From Corynespora cassiicola (Eukaryota > Ascomycota > Dothideomycetes > Pleosporales > Corynesporascaceae), in assembly GCA_022059125.1 (NCBI GenBank), contig JAEUWY010000016.1, positions 372,001 through 436,000 on the forward strand: a stretch of DNA of 64,000 bases, read 5' to 3'. A program made the position numbers and the translations under genes. Each line of letters begins with the position of its first letter. The first letter of the stretch is position 1. The notes beneath the pieces were generated by a model, which did no database searches, was not told where the DNA came from, and saw nothing but the letters and a program-made list of their open reading frames with translations. This document shows positions 1 through 11,184 of this stretch, piece after piece.

Positions 1-970
1 TTCCACCAACCCGCGCTCAGGCCACCCAGCCACGATGCAACAAACATGGCTATTGTCGAATCGATCTGAAAATTGTGTGTTATGCCCATGTGGCCTGCAT
101 CGTGGACAACGAATGTGAGTTGGTGCCAAAAGCAGCCCAAGGGAATGGAGCTTGTAATGTACCAGCCGGACCGGAGGAGATAAAGGAATGAGAGAAAAAA
201 GAACCCATATCGTAGACATTCAATGGCGTAACAAGAGTAACGACATTCGTAAAGACCCTCAGCCTCGATCTGCTTCTGCAATTCTCGGTATTTCTGCACA
301 ACATTCGCTTGTGTGTCCGGATCCAATGAGGGATACTTGGCCTTGTCCGCTTCAATCTCACGCTGAGTCCGAGCGTCTAGCAAGGCCATCTTTGGCGACT
401 TGGATGTATCATCTAGTCCCGCAGAAGAGACGGACTCGGGGGAGGATGGCCGGGAAGTATTGGCTACATTACGTTTTCGTGTAGTGTTTGCGGGCGGATC
501 GGCCGGCTCGAATATGGGACTCTGGGCCGCTGATGACGTCGAGCTGGATGTGTCTTGCTCGGAAGAGCACGACTCTGAATATTCCTCCTCTGAAAGTCTA
601 TCCAGCTCCTCACGCGTCCTGAATTTGCCTCCCTGAATCGGTGGGAGAAAGTTTGTCCATCGTCCTTCGATGCGGCCGACCTGGTACCGATTCATGAATT
701 CGAGAGTGTCGGAGGAATGGAATCTATTTTCGAATTGTCAACAAGGTGTTTGCAGAGCAGTCAGGGGCATGCGTACCTCTGGATCTCATCCGTCGCATCG
801 CGCCCTATCATGTGTTTGATAGCTTTGTCACCGCCAGGGTGGTACGGTAGCCATGCATCAACCTTCAAGACCTTGCCGTCCACGATCACGATTGAGCGTC
901 CTTCGGATATGAGAGCCTCAATCTCGCGGCGGCTGTAGACTTTCGACTTGCGCTGGGCTTGCGTGGCCAT
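1..970 (-). CDS. Delta-8 sphingolipid desaturase (cytochrome b5 fusion), 3' end outside window
   Basis: The N-terminus (exon 1, 970..777) is a cytochrome b5 domain with the heme-binding HPGG at residues 44-47. A 53-nt intron (776..724, donor GTACGC, acceptor AATAG) rejoins the frame as DEIQRFHSSDTLEFMNRYQ. Exon 2 (723..1) continues through a Ser-rich acidic linker, then two probable membrane segments and the first histidine box HDAGHMGIT near residue 270. The b5-linker-desaturase order is that of fungal sphingolipid delta-8 desaturases, which introduce the 8(E) double bond into the long-chain base of glucosylceramide in the ER. The second and third His boxes and the stop lie beyond base 1. 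The gene is divergent from the phosphomutase gene at 1662. A front-end fatty-acid desaturase is the alternative, but the N-terminal sequence fits the sphingolipid type better. Confidence 0.88.
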
Positions 971-1661
971 GTTGAATGGGGCGGTGTACTCCCGGGAGTA
1001 CGTATTTTGACGATTTGTGCGATTCGGGGCGGTCGAAGGAGCAGGAAAAAAAGGGCGCAGGGCCGATCAGGTCATTGTCAGATCAGCTATCTGGATGCGC
1101 TGCGGACCGAGTAAATATCCGAGCAGCTTGGTGGGGAGGAGAGGCGTGATAATGTCGGTGTTGGATGTCTCCGCCATTTCTGGAAGCTCGGACGTTTCAA
1201 GCGCTCCAGGCACTGCAGGCCCAGCCGAGCCCCCACGTGGAAACCTTATTTAGGCTGACATGTGATCAGACCCTTCCACCCCTCCATGGCTGAACGACGG
1301 CTCTGGCATGTTCTGTAATCGCGTTGCGCCCCGCTAGTGGTTTTGCATCAACCTCACGTCAAGGTGGCAGGGTCGTTGTGGCCATTCCAAGTCCCAGTAG
1401 CCAAGGTGGCAAGATTACGGACCCGGGGCGGTTCAAGCACCTTCGCCCCATCCAGATCACCAGTCTAAAAACATCATCACCTGCCTAGCTAGATCCAGTC
1501 ACTTTTCTTGTCTTTCGGCCGACTCCGTCACCCAGTTCCTCTATATACCGTGGTTGCCCTCCGCAACCCATTTTTCCTTTAACTTTCTAGTCTGACATCG
1601 CAATACCCCACCTAATTTCCTCCCCCCCCCCCTCCGGTTCTACCCCCCAGAATCCACCACA
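971..1661. promoter_or_regulatory. Divergent promoter between desaturase and phosphomutase genes
   Basis: These 691 bases hold no convincing gene. A TATA-like CTATATA at 1541-1547 and a pyrimidine-rich leader with a run of eleven C at 1622-1632 precede the ATG at 1662, which is typical of a highly expressed fungal metabolic gene. The desaturase start at 970 lies on the other side. No factor-binding site is assigned. Confidence 0.5.
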
Positions 1662-3419
1662 ATGACCAAGGACATCAAAGAGCTCGCGCAAGAATGGCTG
1701 CGTCTGGATGAGGACAAGTCAACGACCGATGAAATTTACAAGCTGCTGGTCCATGGCGACACCGAGGAATTGGAGAAGCGCCTTCGGAGCCGGATTGCTT
1801 TTGGCACTGCTGGCCTGCGCGGGCCAATGAAAGCCGGCTTCGCCTGTATGAACTCATTGACAGTGATCCAAGCATCGCAAGGGCTGGCCGCATACTTGCT
1901 CAAAACCGAAAAGGATGTTAAGCGTCGCGGTGTAGTCATCGGCCGAGATGCGCGTCATAATTCCGAAAAATTCGCGAAATTGACGGCAGCAGCCTTTGTC
2001 GCAAAGAACATCAAGGTCTGGTGGTATGAATCGCCGACACACACTCCCTTGGTTCCTTTTGGCGTACGAGAGTTGAATGCGGCCGCTGGAGTCATGATCA
2101 CGGCAAGCCACAACCCGGCCCAGGACAATGGATACAAGGTCTACTGGTCGAACGGGTGCCAAATCATTCCTCCGCATGATAGCGGCATCGCAGAAGCCAT
2201 CTTGGAGAATCTCAAGCCCGTGACTTGGGATACATCCCTCGTAGATAGCCCTTGTCTACTTGTCGAAGGCTCGCTGGGATTGGTGCAAGACAACTACCAC
2301 CGGGCGATAGTCGCAGCAGCCCGACCCGAAGGATCGACTGTTGCCAATGATCCCAGCCTGAAATTCGTCTACACGCCCATGCATGGTGTGGGCTTGCCGG
2401 CAATGGAACGATGCGCGCAGGATCTTGGTCTTGCATCGCAGATGGTTGTTGTAGAGGCCCAAGCCAAGCCTGACCCCGACTTTCCAACGGTCAAGTTCCC
2501 CAATCCCGAAGAAAAGGGAGCGCTAGACCTAGCTATGGAGACGGCAGACGCCTCTTCGATATCTCTCATCTTGGCCAGTGACCCGGATGCTGATCGTCTA
2601 GCCGTAGCTGAGAAGGTGTCGGGAACCTGGCATATATTCACTGGAAACCAGCTAGGCATACTTTTAGCCGCCTACCTATTTGAGAGGTATCCAAAGGACA
2701 AGCCACGAGATAAGCTTGCAATGCTAGCATCTACCGTCAGCTCTCGGATGCTACACGCAATGGCCGAGCACGAAGGATTCCACTTCAAGGAAACGCTCAC
2801 GGGATTCAAATGGTTGGGAAATGTAGCCCGGAATCTGGATAAGCAAGGCTATGACACAGCCTTTGCCTTTGAAGAGGCACTGGGCTACATGATCCCACAG
2901 ACGGTCCACGACAAGGACTCCATTAGCGCAGCGGCTGTTTTCTTGACGGCGGCCTCACACTGGTCGATCTCCCAAAATCTGACGCCGTATGCCAAGCTTC
3001 AGGAACTATACAAACGCCTCGGTTACTTCGAGGACGCGAATACGTATCTGGTGTCGCCTTCCCCCGCGACGACGACGTCAGTTTTTACCGCGATACGCGC
3101 GTTGGCCGATCCATACCCGAGCCAGATTGGAGCGCGTAAGATTACGCGCTGGAGGGACCTGACGGTAGGTTATGACTCCAAGAGCAAGGACCACGTCCCA
3201 GATCTGCCGGTGGACAAGAGTGCTCAGATGATCACGTGTGAGCTCGATGATGGGGCGCGGTTCACAGTGCGCGGATCGGGCACAGAGCCAAAGATCAAGT
3301 TGTACATTGAGTGCGTCGGCAAAAGCAGCGATGAGGCGAAGCTGGGCGCTGAAGAGATCTTGAAAGATCTGCTGAACGAGTGGTTCAAGCCGGAGCAGAA
3401 TGGGCTGAAATTAGCATGA
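1662..3419 (+). CDS. Phosphoglucomutase / phosphoribomutase family enzyme (585 aa)
   Basis: A single-exon alpha-D-phosphohexomutase that interconverts sugar 1- and 6- (or ribose 1- and 5-) phosphates in the cytosol. Visible motifs in order: substrate-entry FGTAGLRGPM near residues 47-56; the phosphoserine loop ITASHNPAQDNGYK with the catalytic Ser near residue 149; the metal-binding loop DPDADR near residue 307; the sugar-binding loop FEEALGYM; and the phosphate-binding loop RGSGTEPKIK near residue 537. The N-terminus and spacing resemble the PGM2-like/phosphopentomutase branch (yeast Prm15/Pgm3 type, about 620 aa) rather than the classical PGM1/2 enzymes, so ribose-phosphate mutase activity is at least as likely as glucose-phosphate mutase. 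The start is the first ATG after a pyrimidine-rich leader. No introns or anomalies are seen. Confidence 0.9.
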   Translation: MTKDIKELAQEWLRLDEDKSTTDEIYKLLVHGDTEELEKRLRSRIAFGTAGLRGPMKAGFACMNSLTVIQASQGLAAYLLKTEKDVKRRGVVIGRDARHNSEKFAKLTAAAFVAKNIKVWWYESPTHTPLVPFGVRELNAAAGVMITASHNPAQDNGYKVYWSNGCQIIPPHDSGIAEAILENLKPVTWDTSLVDSPCLLVEGSLGLVQDNYHRAIVAAARPEGSTVANDPSLKFVYTPMHGVGLPAMERCAQDLGLASQMVVVEAQAKPDPDFPTVKFPNPEEKGALDLAMETADASSISLILASDPDADRLAVAEKVSGTWHIFTGNQLGILLAAYLFERYPKDKPRDKLAMLASTVSSRMLHAMAEHEGFHFKETLTGFKWLGNVARNLDKQGYDTAFAFEEALGYMIPQTVHDKDSISAAAVFLTAASHWSISQNLTPYAKLQELYKRLGYFEDANTYLVSPSPATTTSVFTAIRALADPYPSQIGARKITRWRDLTVGYDSKSKDHVPDLPVDKSAQMITCELDDGARFTVRGSGTEPKIKLYIECVGKSSDEAKLGAEEILKDLLNEWFKPEQNGLKLA

Positions 3420-4801
3420 GGTCTTTACATGCACTGGGCCTTGCACGGACCACAAGCAGCACCTGCGAGTAGGCGCTGGTGTCAGAACACCGCAGCTAGC
3501 ATCTACGAATCATGTCTATTCTGTGCCCGTTACACCGTATCTGCCTTTGTCAGCGCGCGGGCTGTGCTCCACATGCCTGCCGTGTGAAATCCCGCGGCTA
3601 GCAATTCTCAAACTCTACCGTAGCCCGATATGCAGCGTGGTCTTGGCACGCAATGATGGTGAATGTCCGTACACGGAAGGAGCACCTCCAGCGACTTCTG
3701 AATCTGCCAAAGTTTGCACGGGATGGCCCAAACCTTATTTCATCTCCACGTCTTCAACACCAACCCGCTCTGCTTGAGACCAAATATCTCTCCACTGCCG
3801 ACGACCTTGTTCGCGCCGAGAAAAAGCACAGCGTCATCCTCTACACATCACTTTTTTTTTCCCAACTGCAGGACCACAAGCTAGCTGCCGACATCCCGCT
3901 GCGTCATTTACCGAATCAATAAAAGTTGACGCACGAGGGGCTGACGACTCGGGGCAACGAACGAGACAGGCCGCATTTCTGCCTTGTACTCGCCCAACAC
4001 AGGGCCAGCATCTCGGTCTAGTCCTTCGCCGCCCATGTATCCGTCGAGTATTGCCCAATGGGAGAGGGCTTGTTCAGAAATGGTCGGATGCGACAAGTCA
4101 CGCAAGCTGCGCAAGCTGCTGCCTTGAGACGGAAAGGCAACGCAACGAGCATGCGCAGGATCGCCGTCGACACCCTCACAGAATTATTATTGCGCGAGCG
4201 CACGGTTTCAGCCGGGGGGATTCGATAATTGCTTCTGCTCGACAACTGTAGTCCCCCGTCTCCGCGTCGCCATAGTGAGAACTGGCCTGCCGTTTCCGCA
4301 GGGATACACGCCCCAAGGCCAGGCCTAAGTTAGTCTCCGCATTTTCCCCGGCACCCGGCAGCCTATCAACTCGCCCATCGCCTGTTTCCATCTCGTCGGG
4401 TGCAGCAGGAGGCGCGCCCATGACGGTCGCTGTGGTCGCCCAGCGGCGCGTGTGTGCCTGCAGCCCGCAAAGAGTCACCGCAGTCGAGCTACTGATCCGT
4501 ACCGTTTCTGTCTGTGTTGACGGCCTCCTTCTCATCTTGTGCCCCACCCGTCAGGCTCATCAGGCCCGCCCTCGCCCGCTGTGCCCGTTCTCCTATATAA
4601 CCTCACTCCCCCTCCGCGCCGGCCGCCTTTTCACATCGCAGTTTGCTCGTTCGATTTTCGGTAGGCGCTCGGCCCCCTCCAGGCACACGCTCCCGCGCTT
4701 TGATGGCTGCTAATGGCGTCGCAGTTTTTTGTAAGCTCCCAGGCAATGGCTCAATCCTAGCTCGACCCGCGTCCTCGAGTGGGATGCCCATCTGATCCCC
4801 C
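3420..4801. other. Intergenic: 3' flank of phosphomutase gene and long leader of next gene
   Basis: Several open frames cross this 1.4-kb stretch on both strands, but none has recognisable domains, introns or start context. A TATA-like CTATATAA near 4592 may serve the gene at 4802. I see no RNA gene or repeat. Confidence 0.45.
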
Positions 4802-7800
4802 ATGGCGGGGTTTGGGGCGACGACGCCTGCGCATCCTCCCCCTTCAGCGACTTTTGACCGCGAAACCTCGACGAAGCGATCCCTCCCCAACGGGCCCTGC
4901 AACTTTCGCGACCCCGCCGCCGGTTTGTGCGGCTGTGACCAATTCTGGGACAAGTGTAGTGTCGAGCTCCACGAAGCAAGTAGGGAGCATCGGCCTGGCA
5001 GCGAGCGCTCCACCTGGTGTGTTTGCGGTCACCATGCCTGCTTCCATCTCAGGGAGCCTCGCGTGCCGCAGCCGCCGCAGCCCTCGGAGGCTGGCGCATT
5101 CAATCAAGCGCAGGCGCAATGCAATGATGGTGGTCAATTGCAGACTGAGACGCATTGTGACGCTCACACAGGGGTGAGGTCGATAGAGGGGGTATTCTCG
5201 CCGCCAGAGTCAAGTCAAACATTAAACAAAGCGCGCCTCAAGGCCTCGCATCCGAGCCTCAGCTGGCACCTCCTACAGCAGACAGCTTCTCAAGCCAATG
5301 GGTCCGGTCCACATGAAGATAACCGGGACAACGCGTCGCAACCCAGTACGTCCGGGCTGCCGCGCGTGCCTTCGGTCTGCTTTTTGTCCCATGACCGGCC
5401 CCCAGCGGCTGACCACGAAGCAAGAAGCGGTGCAAATGAAGCTCGTCAAAGTGTTGGCCTTGGTCTATCAATGTTGAATTTACAAAGCGTGGGGAGCCCA
5501 ACTAATCGGCCGCAGTCTGCCACATCAACAGTACCAGACGATATCAATATCGAACAGAGGTTACTCGAGCAGTTCAATGAACGCGCGGCCTCTTCCACCA
5601 CGGCCGTCCCGACCCCCGGGGGACCAAGTGCATCGATGATTGAGGCTGCAACATTGCACCCGGACCACCTTTCGCCGGATAATCGCAATCTGCATCTCGA
5701 CATCGGCGGCGACACCATTCCCAACACTTACAACATTGAGGAGTTCCTTCAGAGTGCTACCGAGGCTGCCACACCAAACCTCGTTGGCACTCCGAATTTC
5801 ACGGCCGCGGATCAGGCTGTGCACGAGACAAAAAAGCTGGTTGATACCCTTTTCCGGTTGACTCACGCAGAGCAGTGTAGTGGTTTGCCGGGGCAGTCGA
5901 ACAATGCCACATCGGCGCCTCCGCCCCAGCTCTTGATGTCTAACTCTCCTGCAGCCCATCAGGAACAGCTCCAAAAGACGGTCAGGGATGCATCCCCCCA
6001 GGCCGTCCAAAAGCTTATTTCTTATCTCACCCCATTACACAATCTCCTCAATACTCTTCCTAATGTGGCTCACGCTCTAAGGGAGATCAACTCACGCCTG
6101 GACATGCTGGAGAACAATAGCTCGTTCAACTATGTTCACCCAGACGACCTCCAGCAACATCTTGAATCGTATGAGAGCCGGCTTATCGAGCTTGAGCATC
6201 GGTTGGACGATCAGGACAGGGTCCAGCAACAGATTGATGCTGACCAAAACAGCAGCTCTTTTAGCCAAAACAGGGTTGCCACAATCACCGAGTCTTTCAC
6301 CTCCAACCATTCCGTTCAATCTTTGAACTCATCTGCTCTTATTCTTTCTGCTGTAGATCGAAAGGACATTGACACGGAGCTTGGAAGCATCAAAGATCGA
6401 CTAGACGTGCTTGAGGCAACTGCTATGCCGAGCTCGATTAATCCATGGGAAGTTGAAGTCGTTTTGCTGCCCTGGGGTCGTGAACTCAGGGGAATTTGGT
6501 TCTCTGCGGATGAACCTATGCACGACCTTTCCAAGGCTACCACACAGGACTCGGAAGAATGGACACAGGCGCAAAACTCCAAGCTAGCCCAGAGTATGCG
6601 CTCAGCGCGCTCCCGCTCGCGCACTCCTCAGCCTCTGCAAGGAAACACTGACTCCAGTCCGCAACGCAATGCCATGGTCTCGCTCTTCAGCGAGTCTGAA
6701 AGTGGTTGGAGCAGCGAAGCCATCAGTGACTGGGCATCAGGCTCCACAGATGCCTGGCTATCGCCAAAGGCATGTGGGAGCAACAATTTGGTATACAAGA
6801 GACTGCAGAGTAGGGGTTTTGTCAGGAACGTCACGCTGAAAAGTACAAGCTCTAGGGACATTCAGGCTGCTTTGTCAAGCACCTTCAGAGATCTCCTCGA
6901 GCATTTGCAGTACACTGAGCACGATGATGACCCAACTATTCGGGTTTATCCTGGGCTTAGAGCCTCCTTCATTCCACTTAGAAAAGCGATGAAGGAGTCC
7001 AAGCTACGTCTCTTGACGCCATCCGAGATGTCCAGTTCGGCTCTATGGTCGGCTCAGTTCCTTGCCTCTGGTGTTCTGATGCGAGTATCAGGAGGCAAAA
7101 AAAGACTTTATGTCACGCAACGCGAGTCATATCTACAGCACGGTGACCAAATGGGCAGTTCATGGACATGGCAAGAGATACGACAGCTCCCGCGCTTTCA
7201 GCCTGGCCAAGATTTCCAGATGGAGGGTAACGATGCAGGATGTCAACCGACCGTCCCTGAGGCAGACGCGAAGGAAGCATGCTGGCAATACATTGATGCC
7301 TTGGATGCCCCTCCGCTCAGCGTCAACTCCTCATTCAGCAGCCATCAATCGATGCAAATCGCCATGCGACCGGCTGACCGGCAATGGCGTCGGTCCATTA
7401 CGCCCAGTTCGATTCTCAAGAACAAGCAGGCCCAGCCCATCTCACCCTTGAGTGAGAATCGTCCCCTGCAGTTTCGCAATCGAACGGCCTCGTCATCCGT
7501 AGTTGAGCAAACCATGCCCGGCTCATCTAAACGCCGCTACGACGCGTCGCCTGTCAAACACTCCTCAGCGCCTCACTCTCATTCGCGCACGCCTAGTGCT
7601 TCTATTACTAGGCTCAAACGCCGTCGCGTCACAGGCTCATCCTCTCCGCGCGAGGATGCTGTCCCCATCGTCATGGAAGCTCCAGTCACACTCTGGACCA
7701 ACACACCTCGCCGCTCCCGCGAACCTCCATCTCCCCATTTGTCTTCCCAGCCTGGCCTACCCAGGTCAAACTCGGACGCTACAAGCCGCCCTAGCCAGCG

Positions 7801-8218
7801 CTCCCTCGGCCTCACGAGCAAGTCTGCTCCTTTTGCGTACGCAACGCCTCACTCGGGCCCGTTCCTCACCGGCACCGTCTTTGGTGGCTTCAGAAATGAA
7901 GGCGATACGGAGCCTGATAACGATGACTACCAAGACGATGACGGCGAGCAGAGCTGGCACGGCGTCACGACAGGGACTGAAGGCAGCGGGGACGAGGGCA
8001 CCGATGCTGAGGCCGGTGCCGAAGAACCGACCAGCTTTTCGGGAGACGATAGCGGGTTCGGCACGGACGAAGATGATGGGGAGAGCGAGGATGATGCGCT
8101 TGATAGGTTTGGGGCGCAGAGAGATGATGAGTTCGATGATGCGGAGCTGCACCTTGATGAGGACGATGACGAGAGTGAGAGGATTCTGGATGAGTTTTTG
8201 GGCGTGTTGAGGGACTAG
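4802..8218 (+). CDS. Large unknown fungal protein with N-terminal Cys cluster and acidic C-terminus (1138 aa)
   Basis: I do not recognise a named family. The first 85 residues carry a Cys/His cluster (C33, C43, C45, C52, C73, C75, H77, H78, C80, H82) including GLCGCDQFWDKC and WCVCGHHACFH, which looks like a metal-binding module. A Ser/Thr/Pro-rich region follows. At about residues 395-545 a helical segment rich in Leu and Glu may form a coiled coil (LREINSRLDMLENN and similar). A more conserved-looking block spans about residues 630-800 and has WSSEAISDWASG and VYPGLRASFIPL. Basic SR-like stretches follow. The last 110 residues are extremely acidic (runs of D/E). The layout suggests a nuclear or chromatin-associated protein, but that is inference. 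The frame is open throughout, so no intron is required. Confidence 0.72.
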   Translation: MAGFGATTPAHPPPSATFDRETSTKRSLPNGPCNFRDPAAGLCGCDQFWDKCSVELHEASREHRPGSERSTWCVCGHHACFHLREPRVPQPPQPSEAGAFNQAQAQCNDGGQLQTETHCDAHTGVRSIEGVFSPPESSQTLNKARLKASHPSLSWHLLQQTASQANGSGPHEDNRDNASQPSTSGLPRVPSVCFLSHDRPPAADHEARSGANEARQSVGLGLSMLNLQSVGSPTNRPQSATSTVPDDINIEQRLLEQFNERAASSTTAVPTPGGPSASMIEAATLHPDHLSPDNRNLHLDIGGDTIPNTYNIEEFLQSATEAATPNLVGTPNFTAADQAVHETKKLVDTLFRLTHAEQCSGLPGQSNNATSAPPPQLLMSNSPAAHQEQLQKTVRDASPQAVQKLISYLTPLHNLLNTLPNVAHALREINSRLDMLENNSSFNYVHPDDLQQHLESYESRLIELEHRLDDQDRVQQQIDADQNSSSFSQNRVATITESFTSNHSVQSLNSSALILSAVDRKDIDTELGSIKDRLDVLEATAMPSSINPWEVEVVLLPWGRELRGIWFSADEPMHDLSKATTQDSEEWTQAQNSKLAQSMRSARSRSRTPQPLQGNTDSSPQRNAMVSLFSESESGWSSEAISDWASGSTDAWLSPKACGSNNLVYKRLQSRGFVRNVTLKSTSSRDIQAALSSTFRDLLEHLQYTEHDDDPTIRVYPGLRASFIPLRKAMKESKLRLLTPSEMSSSALWSAQFLASGVLMRVSGGKKRLYVTQRESYLQHGDQMGSSWTWQEIRQLPRFQPGQDFQMEGNDAGCQPTVPEADAKEACWQYIDALDAPPLSVNSSFSSHQSMQIAMRPADRQWRRSITPSSILKNKQAQPISPLSENRPLQFRNRTASSSVVEQTMPGSSKRRYDASPVKHSSAPHSHSRTPSASITRLKRRRVTGSSSPREDAVPIVMEAPVTLWTNTPRRSREPPSPHLSSQPGLPRSNSDATSRPSQRSLGLTSKSAPFAYATPHSGPFLTGTVFGGFRNEGDTEPDNDDYQDDDGEQSWHGVTTGTEGSGDEGTDAEAGAEEPTSFSGDDSGFGTDEDDGESEDDALDRFGAQRDDEFDDAELHLDEDDDESERILDEFLGVLRD

Positions 8219-8961
8219 TGCCTCTGCATCATCCTCGTGTCGTCATTGCTGGCATGAGGGTGACTTTGGATTCAGCTTTGGGTATACGTCGAGCGGCACA
8301 CCGCCGCTTGACTGGCGTTTCATGGTGAAGGGCGCACGGCGTCCAAAGGAAAGGTTTGTTGGATCTCTGCGGCTCGTCAACTCTTTTTGGGTCAGGGGGG
8401 TTGACGGGCGGCTTGGAATGGGAAAGGGCAAATTTGCATGCTGCGTGCGCGATGCGGTAAGGCCTGTCCGTGTAAGATTATCTTGTCTCGTATATCAGTT
8501 TGCTGTGCTTCGCTCTGCCTGTCTCCCCCTCTCTCTCTGGCTGGGATGTGGAGGAGGGGGGTGGCTCTCGACTCCCGTGTGGAGAGTATGTAGGAATGGA
8601 TTAGTTTTTGAAATGCGTGCCAAGTGTGTTTGGAGTGATGTTGGGTGCTAGAGTCGACTTGGCTGATATTGCCGTTCACTTTAATAGTCGGATGTGGATG
8701 AGTCGAGTCTAGGATGAGTGGTTGAAGATGTACCGCGTAGGGTAGTGGGCCTTTTCTATAGCCAGTGGGAGACTGCTCATTTTCCGTTGTGAATGTGAGT
8801 CAAGTGTTGGCCGCCGTCGGGAACCAGTGAGTCATTGAGGCGTTGACACAAAGCACATGCCGAGAGTATGATTCTTTGAGTTCTTGACAATGCAGGACCT
8901 TTATATGCACCGACATTACAACTAGGGCATGACTACACTGCGAAGGATGCGATAGCTAAGT
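8219..8961. other. Intergenic between unknown gene and family A island
   Basis: This is the 3' flank of the upstream gene. A TGAGTCA element lies at 8828-8834. There is no gene. Composition shifts from GC-rich to more balanced here, entering the AT-rich island to the right. Confidence 0.4.
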
Positions 8962-8988
8962 ATGACTCTTGGTCAGTGGCCTATAAAA
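8962..8988 (+). promoter_or_regulatory. GAGTCAT (reverse) - TATAAAA promoter module of family A gene
   Basis: ATGACTC (reverse complement of GAGTCAT) at 8962-8968 is followed 13 bases later by TATAAAA at 8982-8988 in the context TATAAAACGCCGC. Almost the same box, TATAAAACGACGC, stands before the next paralogue (10982). A TATA box here implies that the nearby ATG at 8962 is upstream of transcription, so translation should start at 9073. Confidence 0.55.
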
Positions 8989-9072
8989 CGCCGCGCCTTT
9001 GCTGTCTTCCACGATTGCTCCTGCACCAACTTTGACCTACGGAAACCGACCAAAGAGAATCTTACAGAAACT

Positions 9073-10020
9073 ATGAATTTTATTTCTGGGTGGTTTGCCG
9101 CGAACGAAGAACCACCCCCAAAGGATATCCTTCCTATTCTCGAATACCTTCTATCTGCAGGCGTCTATTCGTATGAGGCCTACGAGGAAAGCAATCTCGC
9201 TCTATTGAGCTACTCAGTGGCTATACTGCGGAAAGAACCGCAAACGACCTCAGAATTCTCGAAAATATGTGTTGGCGACTGGTTTGCGATCCTTTCTCCT
9301 TCTGAAAAGCAGGCGTGCTCAGAGGAAGTATGGGAGGGACTGAACGACATTCGCGAGGGTTGGGACACAACATATAAGCGTATGAAGAACAAGGCGGAGG
9401 CTATTATTTCCTATGACCAACTACAACAAATTTTAGAAGAATGCAAGGAAAAACCTATCATTGGATGGGGGGAGGGTCTAGAAGGCAGTGTGGAGGTTCT
9501 GAGGCAGAGAGTTGAAACTGGACGTCTGAAATGCGAGAGGTTTCCTGACGCTGATGAAAACCCCACTAGATTCCTTCAAAATCATCTGAGCAAGCTCGAG
9601 AAACATACGCAGAAAGAGCAAGAAGCTCAGCAGATACCGCAAATGGATGACAACCAAGGGTTGATCGAATCGCTCAAAGCATTCCAAAAATTCTTGAAAC
9701 AACAAATCCAGGAACAGAAAACTGAAGCTAGGTCCTTGAAATTCGACACGGGAATCAATGAGCGTATTGCGTTGCTGCATTTACTCGGTATCTTGAAGAG
9801 AATCGATTTAAGTGACGCTGTCAGAAAATTGGGGGGCAAACAATTAGGAAAAAACGAAGCAGGAAAGGGTTTGTTTGAAGAAACTGAGCCTGTCACTGAA
9901 GAAATGGAAAAATGGAAAGCCCATTTCCGATCGATTGTATTGGAGGGGAGTGGAGACACGGAATGGGCTAATGAATATCGGAGGGTAGTTGCGAGGAAGC
10001 TGTTGGATATGGAGCTGTAG
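9073..10020 (+). CDS. Family A unknown protein, copy 1 (315 aa)
   Basis: No known domain is recognised. The longer open frame begins at 8962, but a TATA box at 8982 makes the ATG at 9073 the first one on the transcript. Family A features: LALLSYSVAIL near residue 49; a short VGDW motif; then GWGEGLEGSVEVLRQRVE around residues 134-151; a Gln/Glu/Lys-rich helical segment; ERIALLHLLGIL; and a C-terminal EMEKWKAHFR...EYRRVVARKLL. No signal peptide or membrane segment is seen, so a soluble helical protein is expected. It is the first of three closely related tandem copies (9.1, 11.2, 12.7 kb); the 320-aa copy at 11185 shares the 'EGSVE' block, the 'ALLHLLG' helix and the C-terminal motif. Function unknown. 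Confidence 0.68.
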   Translation: MNFISGWFAANEEPPPKDILPILEYLLSAGVYSYEAYEESNLALLSYSVAILRKEPQTTSEFSKICVGDWFAILSPSEKQACSEEVWEGLNDIREGWDTTYKRMKNKAEAIISYDQLQQILEECKEKPIIGWGEGLEGSVEVLRQRVETGRLKCERFPDADENPTRFLQNHLSKLEKHTQKEQEAQQIPQMDDNQGLIESLKAFQKFLKQQIQEQKTEARSLKFDTGINERIALLHLLGILKRIDLSDAVRKLGGKQLGKNEAGKGLFEETEPVTEEMEKWKAHFRSIVLEGSGDTEWANEYRRVVARKLLDMEL

Positions 10021-10947
10021 CTAGTCACTCATTTTGGTAGTATCTACATGGATCTTGTACACACAGAGCTTTTTTGTTTTTATGGAAAAGGGCGAGAGTC
10101 TCAAGTCTGTAACTATAATGGTTGGAAGACCTACTCTTACCATACTCCTAGAAATGAAAATTCGCCAAGGGCAGGATCAAGAGTTCCACGCTTCGTGGCC
10201 CAATGCTGCTCTTAATAGAAGTTTGATATTTGATGTCAACTTCTCATTTAACACTTTTAGTTAGTATAGTTAAATATCTAATTAGTAAAGCTCTATATAC
10301 TGGCATCCGTCAGTTACTATTGTTGTTTGTCAATCAGGCTATAATTTCATCTTGGGTAGAGTATGCTTGATTTTACAGCTTTGTGTTGTTATCGATGACT
10401 TTTTCAAGATCGTGTTTTGCGTAGGGCAAGTTGTTGTTCTCGCAAATCAAAAATTCATATTTGCAATTAGTCGAGTGTTTTGATATGTAGGGTGGTGGTG
10501 ACGGCGGCGATTTCAGCAGTCAGTGGTTTGTCTATATGAGTCATTAGGCTTGGTGAGTGTTCTAGTTTACATTGAGCAGATGTTTTGTGCTTTTGAATCC
10601 ATTTTTTGTGCAAAATTTTGATGGATATTCAAGGACATACGCTTTTGTTCTGATCATTCATAGCGAGGCAAGTAGGTTTCAACACTATTCATTTATATCG
10701 AGGCGCGGAAGCATATTAACAATTTTTAAGTATTTTCCTTATTATTATCCATGTCAGCTTTGATAGGTGTTGGTGTACGCCACAGTGACTGAGGCGTAAG
10801 TCAAGTAGATTATGGTCAAGTACTAACTAGTCAATCTATGCGACTACTAAGCAAAGCATGCACTAGAAATCGGGTCCTTAATCAAATAAAATGGCAAAAC
10901 CACAGTGATATTACGGAGTAAAACTACGTTGTGAGTAATTACTCTGC
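10021..10947. other. AT-rich intergenic spacer
   Basis: Strongly AT-rich with several short frames and no coding signature. A TGAGTCA occurs at 10537-10543. I see no transposon ends or RNA gene. Confidence 0.4.
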
Positions 10948-10988
10948 GAGTCATACATGTTGTGGCACATAGTAGATCTTCTATAAAA
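10948..10988 (+). promoter_or_regulatory. GAGTCAT - TATAAAA promoter module
   Basis: GAGTCAT at 10948-10954 and TATAAAA at 10982-10988 (context TATAAAACGACGC) precede the family A gene whose first downstream ATG is at 11185. The TATA context matches that at 8982 in 12 of 13 bases, which supports tandem duplication including the promoter. Confidence 0.55.
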
Positions 10989-11184
10989 CGACGCATTTTC
11001 GCGAGCTTCCGCCTTTATTTTTCCTCCACCAGAACAAAAGCACATCAAGCCTATCCTACGCGACAAATAATATTCCCCGATATATCTGTCAAATTCAAAG
11101 CTCTTTCACTGTTCGCAAGCTTCGCCATCCGCAAACGGAACCAAAACTAAAATCAAAGCACATCCACTCCCAGCGACAACAACT